This document shows, piece after piece, positions 17,933 to 27,189 of a DNA stretch of 62,102 bases (positions are counted from its first letter, which is position 1; each line of letters begins with the position of its first letter). The stretch covers positions 1 to 62,102 of the forward strand of contig NZ_JAOQMX010000028.1 of assembly GCF_025960985.1 (NCBI RefSeq), written 5' to 3'. The translations under genes were made by a program, and so were the position numbers. The notes beneath the pieces are model-generated. The model worked only from the letters and a program-made list of their open reading frames with translations. It searched no databases and had not been told where the DNA came from. Source of the DNA: Flavobacterium psychraerolatum (lineage in GTDB: Bacteria > Bacteroidota > Bacteroidia > Flavobacteriales > Flavobacteriaceae).

Positions 17933-18349
17933 CTACCATAAAAAACACCGTCATTACGGGAAACCGTAACGAGGTTAAAAAACTAAATAATATTATTATT
18001 CCTATTTATTAAAGAACTGATTTATTGATTGTTCTGTAATTGTAATTTGACAAAAGAGTGATGCTTTTTTTAGGCTTAGAGTAAAAAAACAAATTAAACA
18101 AAGATTTGTTTTGCTATTTTGATGAAAGCAGGTAAAGTTCAAATTTGAAAAAAAGGGATTTACTAGCAATAAATTTACAATTTTCAACTCTTGAAATTTA
18201 TTTTCTTGTTTGGGTCATTAACATCAATTAAAATTGATTAATTTAGCTTAAAATTTTAATATTAATCAGTACACGATTTCGTACACACTTTTGATATATA
18301 TCTAGTAAAACAAGGATATTTTCGATAATTTTTAAGAACTTTTATCGAA

Positions 18350-18391
18350 TTCATAACCCTGAGGTCACGAGTTCAAATCTCGTTCTCGCTA
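18350..18391 (+). other. 3' half of a tRNA (anticodon CAT): attachment-site remnant
   Basis: The sequence folds as the 3' part of a tRNA: anticodon loop TTCATAA, 3' anticodon stem CCCTG, variable loop AGGTC, T-arm ACGAG-TTCAAAT-CTCGT, acceptor strand TCTCGCT and discriminator A. The DNA just before the loop (TATCGAA) does not match the expected 5' stem CAGGG, so the gene is truncated there. A tRNA 3' end duplicated at an island edge is the classical att scar. With a leftmost integrase and this plus-strand fragment at the right, the intact tRNA should lie just left of the window. Confidence 0.85.
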
Positions 18392-18394
18392 CGG

Positions 18395-18673
18395 AAATAA
18401 ACCCTTAAACAACAATTGTTTAAGGGTTTTTTATTGCGATAAAGTCTGCTGAAAACTGGTATGTTCTGCTTTTTAAAATTATGAAAGCTTTTAAATTATT
18501 CACAAGATCATTCACCGCGGCGAACTCAATACATAAATAAACCCTTAAACAGTAACTATTTAAGGGTTTATTATTATAATTAAGTGTCCTAAAAACTGCA
18601 ATATTCAGCTATTTTAAATCTTTTAAAGCACTTAAATACTTCACATGATCATTTGCCACGGCGATCTCACTAC
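18395..18673 (+). repeat. Degenerate tandem duplication of about 140 bp containing the terminator
   Basis: Two units (18395-18534 and 18535-18673) align throughout. Each begins AAATAAACCCTTAAAC with a hairpin and ends with TTCACAwGATCATTyrCCrCGGCGA and CTCAmTAC. The end of each unit also resembles the end of the tRNA fragment (CTCGCTAC), and TCAC.AG matches its T-arm start. The copies may be older tRNA-3'-end/terminator duplications. Confidence 0.7.
18399..18432 (+). terminator. tRNA terminator left behind at the att scar
   Basis: AAACCCTTAAAC/GTTTAAGGGTTT stem with 7-nt loop and a T-run directly follows the tRNA fragment. It is presumably the original terminator of the tRNA gene. Confidence 0.85.
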
Positions 18674-18945
18674 AATCTTTTTTAGATAGGATATTTTTAG
18701 CAATTTGAAATTCACTTGTGCAAATTTACCACAAACTATATCTTCTTTCCTTTACTCACCTGTATGTCATCACCTATCCTACAATTATTTTGTACCATTA
18801 TTAAAATTCTATAAATCAATCAAAGAATTATATAACAAAATAACAGTGTAACCATTGCAACTTTGTAGTATGCTGAATTGTACCATAGCTAAGACACGAA
18901 ATTGCTCAAAACTGATTTGTAGCTTACAAAATAAAAAACCACATT
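18674..18945. other. Intergenic, upstream of the AraC gene
   Basis: AT-rich leader region of the AraC-type regulator. The stretch GCAACTTTGTAG near 18858 is close to, but not an exact match for, a TAnnTTTG box. No gene or strong hairpin is seen. The 17940-18349 stretch on the island side is likewise AT-rich with only a weak leftward 61-codon frame that I do not consider a gene. Confidence 0.5.
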
Positions 18946-19953
18946 ATGAAAACACTATCTATAACTTCAAGTAAAATTGCCACAATGTTTCAAGACATAA
19001 AATTACAGTTAGGCGGAAAACTAGTGGCCAATTCTAAAGAATACAGATTAGAAATTGACAATGAAGTTGCCAAAGGTACCATATCGGGCATTTGTGTTGA
19101 GAGTGCTATTTCCTATTTGGAATTTGATATTGTTTTTCATCACGATCTTTCGGTTGTACATCAACCAGACCAATCTGGTTTTATTCATTTTGGCTATTGC
19201 TCGAAAGGACAGATAATACAAAACTTAGGAACCAGTAGCAAGCGAACTGTATTGGGTCAGTTTCAAACAGGTATTTACTCCAGTTCTATCAAGAAAAGTA
19301 GTTTTTTAGGTTTCGAAAAGAAAGAAAATATTAAAGTCTCCATTATAACTGTTGATGTTTTATCTGTATCGGATACTGAATTTAGATCTCAATTGAGAAA
19401 AACATTCTTTAACAAACCAGAAAGCACTGATTTTTTATACATTGGTTCTTTAAATTTAAAAATCTTCGACAAGATTCAATATTTAAGTACTATTAGTCAA
19501 AATGGATTGGTGCGTAGTCTATTAACCAACAGCACAATTTACCACATATTGGCACTAGAAATTGAGCAGCACAAAATGGATTTATTGAATTCAGAAATAG
19601 CTGCCAATCAATTAACACAATCAGAAATGGAAGCAGTCAAAGTGTTGTCTGACTATATTTCAAATAACCCTGAGATGCCGTATAGTCTAAAGTATTTAAC
19701 CAAAAAATCTGGTTTATCCCCGCTTAAATTACAAGAAGGTTTTAAAATTTTACACAATAGAACCGTTACCGATTATATTAGAAATGTAAGAGTTGAGGTG
19801 GCCGAAAATTTAATCCGAACCTCGGAACTCAATATTTCTGAAATAGTATATACTGTTGGACTTACCAGTAGAAGTTATTTTTCTAAAATTTTTAAAGCAA
19901 AGTACAATTGTTGCCCAAAACACTATCAAAATAACTTAGCGGTGTCAGCCTAA
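18946..19953 (+). CDS. AraC-family transcriptional regulator
   Basis: A DNA-binding regulator. The C-terminal AraC domain (about 235-330) has two helix-turn-helix units: SLKYLTKKSGLSPLKLQEGF, then ISEIVYTVGLTSRSYFSKIF, ending FKAKYNCCPKHY. The N-terminal 220 residues are an effector or dimerisation region without a recognised fold. It is the first gene outside the att scar, and the FAD/NAD(P)-binding gene begins about 100 nt downstream on the same strand. It may control the stress genes that follow; that is inference from position. Confidence 0.88.
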   Translation: MKTLSITSSKIATMFQDIKLQLGGKLVANSKEYRLEIDNEVAKGTISGICVESAISYLEFDIVFHHDLSVVHQPDQSGFIHFGYCSKGQIIQNLGTSSKRTVLGQFQTGIYSSSIKKSSFLGFEKKENIKVSIITVDVLSVSDTEFRSQLRKTFFNKPESTDFLYIGSLNLKIFDKIQYLSTISQNGLVRSLLTNSTIYHILALEIEQHKMDLLNSEIAANQLTQSEMEAVKVLSDYISNNPEMPYSLKYLTKKSGLSPLKLQEGFKILHNRTVTDYIRNVRVEVAENLIRTSELNISEIVYTVGLTSRSYFSKIFKAKYNCCPKHYQNNLAVSA

Positions 19954-20050
19954 AAATATTTAAAAAACGCTCTAAATTTAAATACTCTAAGGCGCAAGTA
20001 AGCGATGTAATTGTATTAATCACTTTTTTTACAATATTCAAGCATTAATC

Positions 20051-21859
20051 ATGAGAAATAATCGACTTGCAATTATAGGGTCTGGCCCCACTTCCATCTA
20101 CTTATTAAAGAAAATATCTGATAACATAGAGATCCTAAAGAAGGACATTAGCTGTATCACCATTTTTGAAAAAGGAGCCATCTTAGGTATGGGTATGCCA
20201 TATAGTCCAGAGAATACAGACATACATAACCTTGCAAATATCAGCTCAAATGAAATTCCAGAACTCCCTCAAAGTTTTGGAGAATGGCTACGGCTTCAAG
20301 AAAGATCAGTATTAAAATCATGTAACATCGATGATAAGAAAATTGATGATAATGCATTTTATAGTCGATTAGCTTTGGGACAATACTTTCACTCACAATA
20401 TAAGCTACTATTAAAAAAATTGAGAGCTGGAGGAATTGTAGTGAATGAACTAGCTAATCATGAGGTAATTGATATTATTGCTTATCAAGGTAAAAGCACG
20501 GTAGAAATTGAAGTAAAAAAAGATCATTTCTATACATTTTCGAGAGTAGTAATTGCTACCGGTCATAGTTGGACAGAAAAGGATCAACCATACAAAGGAT
20601 ACTACGCTAGCCCATGGCCGATTTCTAAATTATTAAGCAATAAAAAGTATTCCAATTTTAAAGTGGGTATCTTGGGCGCCTCATTAAGTGCTTTTGATGT
20701 GGTTACCACTCTTGCCCATCGTCATGGAGTCTTTATGGAGTCAGAAAAAGAATTGGTTTTTCGTCCCCACAAAAATTGTATGGATTTTAAAATTATTTTG
20801 CATTCATCTCAAGGTTGGCTTCCTAATTTACAGTATGAGCAAGAAAAATTAATCCGTGAAATTTATAGACATACTACTCGTGAGGAAATATTAAGCTTAG
20901 TCGATGATCATGGGTTTCTAAATATTGATGTATATTTTGACGCCATTTGTCGCCCTGCTCTTATTATTGCATTCGAAAAAGATAAAAAAAATGAATTAAT
21001 AAAAGTACTAGAAGACCCTTTGATTCGATTTGAGGATTTTATTAATTTAATGACCAATAAGCGGAATTATATAGATTCCTTTCTTGGAATGCAGCGCGAA
21101 ATGGAGTTTGTTTTGGAAGCATTAAAGAATAATGAACCCACACACTGGATGGAAACCCTAGACGATTTAATGTATTGTTTAAATTTTCACGTTGAATTGC
21201 TTCCGGCAGAAGATCATTTATATTTTAAAAAAATCATCAGACCATTTTTAATGAATGTCATTGCTGCAATGCCAATTGGCTCTGCAAAAATATTACTAGC
21301 CCTGTATGATGCTGATTGTATAGACCTGGTAACCGGCAAAGTAACTATCTTAGAAGGAAAGCCTGACGATAAAAAAACAAGTATTGAAATAAAAGGAAAT
21401 AATGATATAGTGACCTCTACCTCATTTGACCTGTTTATAAATTGTAGTGGCCAAAATAATATTCCATTCGAAAATTACCCTTTTCCTTCCATGATTAATT
21501 TGGGTATAATTAGAAAATCACGAGCAAAATTCAAAACTCAACCCTCCATTATTGAAATAAAATCTCTAGCAAAGCCTGAGAATTTATTTTATGACCATCA
21601 AATGGCCTTTTTACATATTGATGGAATCGATATTGATGCTTCTTACAGAGTTGTTCGGCAGGATGGTAATATAGAAACTAAAATTCATGATCTGACATTT
21701 ACTCATACCAGTGGTTGTAGGCCTTATTCATATGGCTTGCAAGCGTGCTGCGCTACAAGTACTATTTTAGTTGATTCATGGATTACACTGGGTGCAAATA
21801 AAAATAAAATAGACATCGATACCATCACCGAAATATATGAAAATGATATCGAATTGTAA
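20051..21859 (+). CDS. FAD/NAD(P)-binding oxidoreductase-like protein (NAD_binding_9 type)
   Basis: Rossmann-fold protein of 602 residues. The dinucleotide motif is at the N-terminus (LAIIGSGPTSIYLLKKI, residues 7-23) and is followed by GILGASLSAFDVVTTLAHRH-like second-site residues near 208-227 and INCSGQNN near 463. This matches the FAD-NAD(P)-binding family often annotated as hydroxylase-like or unknown. The substrate is unknown. It lies between the AraC gene and katE, on the same strand, which suggests a redox role. No signal peptide is present, so it is cytoplasmic. Confidence 0.8.
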   Translation: MRNNRLAIIGSGPTSIYLLKKISDNIEILKKDISCITIFEKGAILGMGMPYSPENTDIHNLANISSNEIPELPQSFGEWLRLQERSVLKSCNIDDKKIDDNAFYSRLALGQYFHSQYKLLLKKLRAGGIVVNELANHEVIDIIAYQGKSTVEIEVKKDHFYTFSRVVIATGHSWTEKDQPYKGYYASPWPISKLLSNKKYSNFKVGILGASLSAFDVVTTLAHRHGVFMESEKELVFRPHKNCMDFKIILHSSQGWLPNLQYEQEKLIREIYRHTTREEILSLVDDHGFLNIDVYFDAICRPALIIAFEKDKKNELIKVLEDPLIRFEDFINLMTNKRNYIDSFLGMQREMEFVLEALKNNEPTHWMETLDDLMYCLNFHVELLPAEDHLYFKKIIRPFLMNVIAAMPIGSAKILLALYDADCIDLVTGKVTILEGKPDDKKTSIEIKGNNDIVTSTSFDLFINCSGQNNIPFENYPFPSMINLGIIRKSRAKFKTQPSIIEIKSLAKPENLFYDHQMAFLHIDGIDIDASYRVVRQDGNIETKIHDLTFTHTSGCRPYSYGLQACCATSTILVDSWITLGANKNKIDIDTITEIYENDIEL

Positions 21860-21969
21860 TCGAAGATCATTTCACTTTTATACTAGTCCTACTATTACAC
21901 AATCGTAGGTTTCACCCTCTACTAAATACATAAATCACTATAAACCAATAATATTAAAAATATATTTTA

Positions 21970-21998
21970 TTTTTTACGGATTAATTTTTTTACGGATT
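21970..21998. promoter_or_regulatory. Direct repeat TTTTTTACGGATT x2 upstream of katE
   Basis: The 13-mer occurs twice with a 16-nt period, about 105-130 nt before the katE ATG. Two-turn or 1.5-turn direct repeats are the layout used by AraC-type regulators, and such a gene lies upstream. Function is unproven. Confidence 0.35.
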
Positions 21999-22101
21999 GA
22001 GTTACTTTATTCACATAAAAAAATAGAATTTCGTGAGACAATATAAGCACTAATACACAATTAAAATTGTTCTATTGTGAAACTTTTAAAACAACATTAC
22101 C

Positions 22102-24240
22102 ATGGCTAATGATAAAAAAACAAATTCTGAATCAAAAAAAATTAATGACCTAAAATCTTCTGAAAAAGAGTTTAAGGGTTCCGTAATGACTACCAATCAA
22201 GGATTGAAAGTTAATGACACAAATAATTCACTCAAATCTGGGGAAAGAGGTTCTACCTTACTAGAAGACTTTTTATTGCGTGAAAAAATTACCAGCTTTG
22301 ATCATGAACGCATACCAGAACGCATTGTACATGCACGAGGAAGTGCCGCTCATGGCTATTTCGAATTATACGAAAGTATATCCCAGTATAGTAAAGCAGG
22401 GATTTTTACTGATGTGAATCGAAAAACTCCCGTTTTTGCACGATTCTCTACAGTTGCTGGATCCAAAGGTTCACCAGACCTAGCACGTGACGTACGAGGG
22501 TTTGCGGTAAAATTTTATACACAAGAAGGTACTTGGGACTTAGTAGGTAATAATATGCCTATCTTCTTTATTCAAGATGCTATGAAATTTCCTGATCTAA
22601 TTCACTCAGTAAAACCTGAACCTAACAAAGAAATTCCACAAGCAGCCTCGGCACATGATACTTTTTATGATTTTGTTTCTCATGCGACTGAAACACTTCA
22701 CAACCACATTTGGGTGATGAGCGATCGTGCAATTCCGCGTAGTCTTAGAATGATGGAGGGATTTGGAATTCATACTTTTCGATTCATTAATAGTAAAAAC
22801 GAGTCTCACTTTGTACGTTTCCACTGGAAACCGAAATTAGGAGTTCATTCTATCACTTGGGATGAAGCCGTTAAAATTAATGGAGCCGATTCAGATTTTC
22901 ATAGACGAGACTTATGGGATGCGATCGAAGCAGGACACTTTCCTGAATGGGAACTTGGAGTACAAATAATTCCTCAAGAGGATGAATTCAAATTTGAATT
23001 TGATTTATTAGACCCTACTAAGTTAATTCCCGAAGAAATGGTTCCAGTGAAAATTATTGGAAAGATGGTCTTGAATAAAAATCCTGAAAATTTCTTTGCA
23101 GAAACAGAACAAGTTGCTTTTTTACCTGGTCATATTGTACCTGGAATTGATTTCACCAACGATCCCCTACTTCAAGGGCGTTTATTTTCCTATCGCGATA
23201 CCCAATTATCAAGATTAGGAGGTCCCAATTTTCATCAAATTCCGATTAATCGTCCTGTTGTTGACACACACAACAACCAACGTGATGGAATGATGCAAAC
23301 AGAGATCCCAAAAGGGCAAACAGCTTATTTCCCAAATAGCTTGACTGGAGGTTGTCCCCATTTGGCAAAGATAGCCGAAGGTGGATTTCATTCTTATGAA
23401 GAGCGAATTGATGCTAAAAAAATAAGAACAAGAAGCGAAAGTTTCAATGATCATTTTTCTCAGCCTGCACTTTTCTATAGAAGTTTGGCAAAATGGGAAC
23501 AGCAGCATGTAGCAGATGCTTACACATTTGAATTGGGGAAATGTAATCACGATCACATTAAAGAACGTATGCTTTGGCTCATTGCTGAAATTGATAGTAC
23601 GTTAGCTAAAAAAGTTGCTGAAGGATTAGGCCTAGAAATCCCAACATCTATAGAGCAACCAGTAAATCAAGCCATTGGTGCAGATGAAGAAGTAAGCAAA
23701 CATCAACCTCCAAAAAAGAAAAATTATCTTGATCAAGCGCCAACATTAAGCCAATCGAATACTAAGTTTGATAGTATCGCTACGAGACAAATTGCAGTAA
23801 TAGTAGCTAATGGTTTTTCGATGAAAAATTTCAAAAAAATGAGCGATGCGCTAGAAAAAGAAGGTGCTATGATAAAATTGATCGCACCACATGGAGGAAC
23901 AGTTAAATGTGATGAGGGCATGTCTCACAAAATAGACGCTGCAATCATTACTACCGAAAGTGTATTATTTGATGCCCTTTACATCCCTGGAGGTAAAGAT
24001 GCTGTTGTTAAATTAATGACCGAAGCAAAGTTTATTAAATTCATTAACGAAACATTGAAACACTGTAAGGCCATTGCAGTTGATCAAGAAGGTGAGGATT
24101 TAATTGATAAAACATTTGCTATCAATTTTAAGAAAGATACAGCTGTTTTGATTAATAAAGAGCCAATTGACTTTATCAATGCCATTAAAAAACATCGTAA
24201 TTGGGAACGAAGTGAACTTGTTAAAGATATTCCGGTTTAA
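22102..24240 (+). CDS. katE: Large-subunit (HPII-type) catalase with DJ-1-like C-terminus
   Basis: Decomposes hydrogen peroxide with a haem cofactor in the cytoplasm. The catalytic His is H77 (RIVHARGS), the distal Asn is N150 (VGNNMPIFF) and the haem-ligand Tyr is Y364 (LFSYRDTQLSRLGG). A clade-2 catalase core extends to about 500. A linker follows, then a DJ-1/PfpI-like domain (about 565-705: RQIAVIVANGFSM...LYIPGGKDAV) typical of 700-750-residue HPII enzymes. The N-terminal 50 residues are charged and low-complexity. It stands alone, with a long leader carrying a direct repeat. Confidence 0.97.
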   Translation: MANDKKTNSESKKINDLKSSEKEFKGSVMTTNQGLKVNDTNNSLKSGERGSTLLEDFLLREKITSFDHERIPERIVHARGSAAHGYFELYESISQYSKAGIFTDVNRKTPVFARFSTVAGSKGSPDLARDVRGFAVKFYTQEGTWDLVGNNMPIFFIQDAMKFPDLIHSVKPEPNKEIPQAASAHDTFYDFVSHATETLHNHIWVMSDRAIPRSLRMMEGFGIHTFRFINSKNESHFVRFHWKPKLGVHSITWDEAVKINGADSDFHRRDLWDAIEAGHFPEWELGVQIIPQEDEFKFEFDLLDPTKLIPEEMVPVKIIGKMVLNKNPENFFAETEQVAFLPGHIVPGIDFTNDPLLQGRLFSYRDTQLSRLGGPNFHQIPINRPVVDTHNNQRDGMMQTEIPKGQTAYFPNSLTGGCPHLAKIAEGGFHSYEERIDAKKIRTRSESFNDHFSQPALFYRSLAKWEQQHVADAYTFELGKCNHDHIKERMLWLIAEIDSTLAKKVAEGLGLEIPTSIEQPVNQAIGADEEVSKHQPPKKKNYLDQAPTLSQSNTKFDSIATRQIAVIVANGFSMKNFKKMSDALEKEGAMIKLIAPHGGTVKCDEGMSHKIDAAIITTESVLFDALYIPGGKDAVVKLMTEAKFIKFINETLKHCKAIAVDQEGEDLIDKTFAINFKKDTAVLINKEPIDFINAIKKHRNWERSELVKDIPV

Positions 24241-24317
24241 TGTACAATAAATTTAACTTGTTTTTTTAATAGCACTTTGACAGAGGCTTCAAGTAAACCC
24301 TATAATAATTAAATAGT

Positions 24318-24770
24318 ATGGTACCCATTAAATACACAGAACAGATAGTTACAAAATTGCAAAATCTTCTGGAAGGAACCTACCAAGCTGAAAAAAGGTT
24401 TAAAGAGGCTGCAAATAGTACAGCAGATGGTTTTTTATCAGTTTATTATGAAAAGAAATCTATGGAAAGATCCGATTTTGCAAAGGAATTATATGTAGAG
24501 ATGAATCACTTAGACATAAAATTGGGACATGCCCTAGAAGTAGATCTAGCCATAAACAAAGCTTATTTTAGCCTGAAGGAATTTTTCTCAGTAACTACTG
24601 AAGCAGTGACTTTACAGCAAATTATTAAATTAGAAAAAATCGCCTTAGATGAATACGAGAATGTACTTAAGGAAACTTCACTGCCGTTTATCACCTATGC
24701 TACCTTGTTAAAACAAAAAACTGCTATTGAAAGTGATATGATAGAGATTAAAATCCGAAATTGTATCTAG
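24318..24770 (+). CDS. PA2169/DUF2383 family four-helix-bundle protein
   Basis: A 150-residue, all-helical, ferritin-like protein of the PA2169/DUF2383 group. Acidic and His residues on the helices (TYQAEKRFKEAANS, YYEKKSMERSDFAKELYVE, LKLEKIALDEYENVL-like region) suit a metal-binding or stress role. The family commonly accompanies stress and general-protection genes. It lies 77 nt after katE. The exact biochemical function is unknown. Confidence 0.8.
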   Translation: MVPIKYTEQIVTKLQNLLEGTYQAEKRFKEAANSTADGFLSVYYEKKSMERSDFAKELYVEMNHLDIKLGHALEVDLAINKAYFSLKEFFSVTTEAVTLQQIIKLEKIALDEYENVLKETSLPFITYATLLKQKTAIESDMIEIKIRNCI

Positions 24771-24912
24771 TAATATGATTGTCAATGGCAATCTATCTTC
24801 ATACATGTATCCTATTTATAAGGTAATAATTCAAATAAAAAAAATAGTTATTCTTTTTGCATTTGCGTTAAAAACAAAATTAATAGTGTTAATTCATTAC
24901 TTAAAATCGCCT

Positions 24913-24920
24913 TAAATTTG
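24913..24920 (+). promoter_or_regulatory. -7 box TAAATTTG of the DUF1328 gene
   Basis: Exact TAnnTTTG match, about 70 nt before the ATG at 24991. Confidence 0.5.
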
Positions 24921-24990
24921 ATTTATAACGGAGTAATTATCAACACTCTCTATAAATTTATACTTATTTATTAACTTAAAATTCAAAATT

Positions 24991-25152
24991 ATGTTACGAT
25001 GGACAGTCACATTTATCATCTTAGCTCTTATAGCGGGTGTATTAGGTTTTGGTGGTATTGCCGCTGGAGCAGCTAGTATAGCGAAGGTTTTATTCTTCAT
25101 ATTCTTGGTATTATTAGTGATTTCACTATTTACTGGAAGAAAGAACATCTAG
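24991..25152 (+). CDS. DUF1328 (YtjA-type) small membrane protein
   Basis: A 53-residue protein ([20 protein letters not shown]...) consisting of two hydrophobic helices around a [11 protein letters not shown] turn and ending GRKNI. This is the DUF1328 signature: small inner-membrane proteins often induced under stress. A promoter box lies upstream and a strong terminator follows, so it is a single-gene unit. Confidence 0.85.
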   Translation: MLRWTVTFIILALIAGVLGFGGIAAGAASIAKVLFFIFLVLLVISLFTGRKNI

Positions 25153-25185
25153 TTAAAAACAAACAACAATTATTTAATTTATATA

Positions 25186-25228
25186 CCGTCAAAAAATAAA
25201 AGGATTAATTTTATATTTTGACGGTTTT
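25186..25228 (+). terminator. Terminator after DUF1328
   Basis: CCGTCAAAA pairs with TTTTGACGG around an A/T-rich extended stem, followed by TTTT. The rest of 25153-25542 is AT-rich and holds no gene that I can see. Confidence 0.8.
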
Positions 25229-25542
25229 AAATGGTTTATTTCATATCGCTGATTATCCATTTAAAACGTTGTTTTGAAAAGTTACTATTAGTGAATTAAA
25301 TACTATTTATAACAAATAGATAACGTTACTATTCATTGAATCCTCCATTACTTGTTTGTCTAAAAAGCTTAATACATTATCATATTTAAAAATTTAAAAA
25401 AGGAGAGAAGTTTCATTGAGATTTATTAATAAAATCGATTTAAAATAAATTTTCATTTTGAATAATGAATTTATCAATTTAGAAAAAAAATAACTTGCGA
25501 GCTTTATGATAAATTGCAAATCCTTGAAAAATTAATATACCC

Positions 25543-27093
25543 TTAATCCTTTTCGCCATCACCTGTAAGCACGCTAACCAATCCACTTTGAACGTTAATC
25601 CATAAGTAATTAAAAAATGATTTAGTAGCATCTCTTTCAGCTTCTATGTCTCCGTAACGAAAACCATGATCTTTATTACCATCAGATCCTTTCTTAATAA
25701 AAAGGCTTCCAACTGCGGTTAAAATCTGGTTCACTTTGGAACTGTTTTTACGAAGAATTTTAACTTTAAAATCTCCGTATTTCATTTTCATTCCTCCCTT
25801 AGAGGCTATTCGATCTCCTTCAAAAGTGAAGTACATCTGTTTTAATGTTCCTTCTGTCAAAACATTCATATTTCGTTTCAAAAATGGATCTAACACAGTA
25901 GCAGGCAAATTCATTACAGCTCCTGAAACAAAAACAGCATCAGTTTCATTATTGACATCAAAACTCCAATTTAGTTCCAGGGAAGCAGCTCCCATAAAAG
26001 TAGAATTTATTTTGATTTCTGTTTTCTTCGTTTCTTTCCTATTCGATATATTATCCAACGTAGCGGATACCTTTTCAAAATATAATTTTCCTGCGTTACT
26101 ATCCGTATCGACCCTCTCCGTATACGAGATATAGCCATCTTTAATTTTAGTTTGACTAATCTCTAAATCAAAAGCTAAATTACGTAATGATTTGCTGTAC
26201 AAAGATTTAACAGATTGATCATCAGGCACCAATTTATCTCGATAAATCTCCAAGTTAGGCTTTATTATTTCTACTAATTCTGCACTACAGCCTATCTTAT
26301 TTTCTTGTAATTGTAGACCAATCGCATCTATTGTAATTTTAGGAATGCTCAATTTGACATAATCACGCTCCGTTTCCAGGTGCTTAGAAAGCTCTACTTT
26401 ATCATATTCAGGAATTATTTTAAAATTTCTAAAAACAATCTTATTTTTATTAAGGGTTAAACTATCAATAGCAAATTTTTCAAAATCAGTGTTTTTAAAA
26501 TAAACTTTTTGAGCCGATATTTTTACATCTTTTAGGTTAAAAGGCAACTCCTTAAAGGGATGTTCAGTACCGTTAAAATTAATAATATTTAGGTTTAAAG
26601 ATCCAATAGCAACCGTAGCATCCTCTTTATTATTAAGTACTTTCAAACTTCCGTTACTCATTATAATTTCTCCAATATGAATGGCTTTCGAATCATTGTT
26701 TGAATGGTCCTTTTCGACTGGCAAACGAAGATCTGGATAGTACGCTAAATCTGGGTTCACAAAAGACAACTCACCAAGAGACAATCGGTCAGTAAAGAGT
26801 AAATCATAATAGTCAATACCCCTTAGGTGCAATGCCTCAAAATACAAAACGGAGTGAAATTCGGTTGCTTTTTTACTTCTAATATTAACTGAAACACTAT
26901 CCAAAACAATAGAACGTTTGAACAAATTAACGTTTAAATCCGTATAATTTAATGTGACGGTAGAAGGGATCTTTTGCTCCAAAAAATTTTTTAAATATCT
27001 TTTTGCATACCATGGAACTATGAAAAACCCAGATAACAAAAAAATACCCAAAAATAAGAGTGCAATACTTTTTTTGTTGTTTTTGATTTCCAT
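25543..27093 (-). CDS. AsmA/DUF748-like single-pass membrane protein
   Basis: A 516-residue protein with one N-terminal transmembrane helix (about 10-30, IALLFLGIFLLSGFFIVPWY). A long beta-rich periplasmic part with repeated strand patterns follows (LSLGELSFVNPDLAYY, IHIGEIIMSNGSLKVL, VNVSGAVMNLPATVL-like). This layout resembles AsmA/DUF748 proteins involved in outer-membrane lipid transport or homeostasis. Typical DUF748 ATP-free beta domains fit the length. It is a lone leftward gene between the DUF1328 and PfpI genes; the family assignment is moderate. Confidence 0.65.
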   Translation of the reverse strand: MEIKNNKKSIALLFLGIFLLSGFFIVPWYAKRYLKNFLEQKIPSTVTLNYTDLNVNLFKRSIVLDSVSVNIRSKKATEFHSVLYFEALHLRGIDYYDLLFTDRLSLGELSFVNPDLAYYPDLRLPVEKDHSNNDSKAIHIGEIIMSNGSLKVLNNKEDATVAIGSLNLNIINFNGTEHPFKELPFNLKDVKISAQKVYFKNTDFEKFAIDSLTLNKNKIVFRNFKIIPEYDKVELSKHLETERDYVKLSIPKITIDAIGLQLQENKIGCSAELVEIIKPNLEIYRDKLVPDDQSVKSLYSKSLRNLAFDLEISQTKIKDGYISYTERVDTDSNAGKLYFEKVSATLDNISNRKETKKTEIKINSTFMGAASLELNWSFDVNNETDAVFVSGAVMNLPATVLDPFLKRNMNVLTEGTLKQMYFTFEGDRIASKGGMKMKYGDFKVKILRKNSSKVNQILTAVGSLFIKKGSDGNKDHGFRYGDIEAERDATKSFFNYLWINVQSGLVSVLTGDGEKD

Positions 27094-27189
27094 ATTTTTT
27101 TATTTTTAAAGACTTTCACATTGCTTTTATATTATAATTACAATGGGCATAACGTTAAACACCTCCTAAAACTGAAGGATAAGATACAA

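Noticed and set aside
18002..18187. Leftward 61-codon frame between the envelope promoter and the att scar
   Set aside because: No recognisable family, no promoter, and lies in AT-rich spacer.
18395..18673. CRISPR-like reading of the two 140-bp units
   Set aside because: Only two long diverged units with hairpins; better explained as a tandem duplication beside the tRNA scar.
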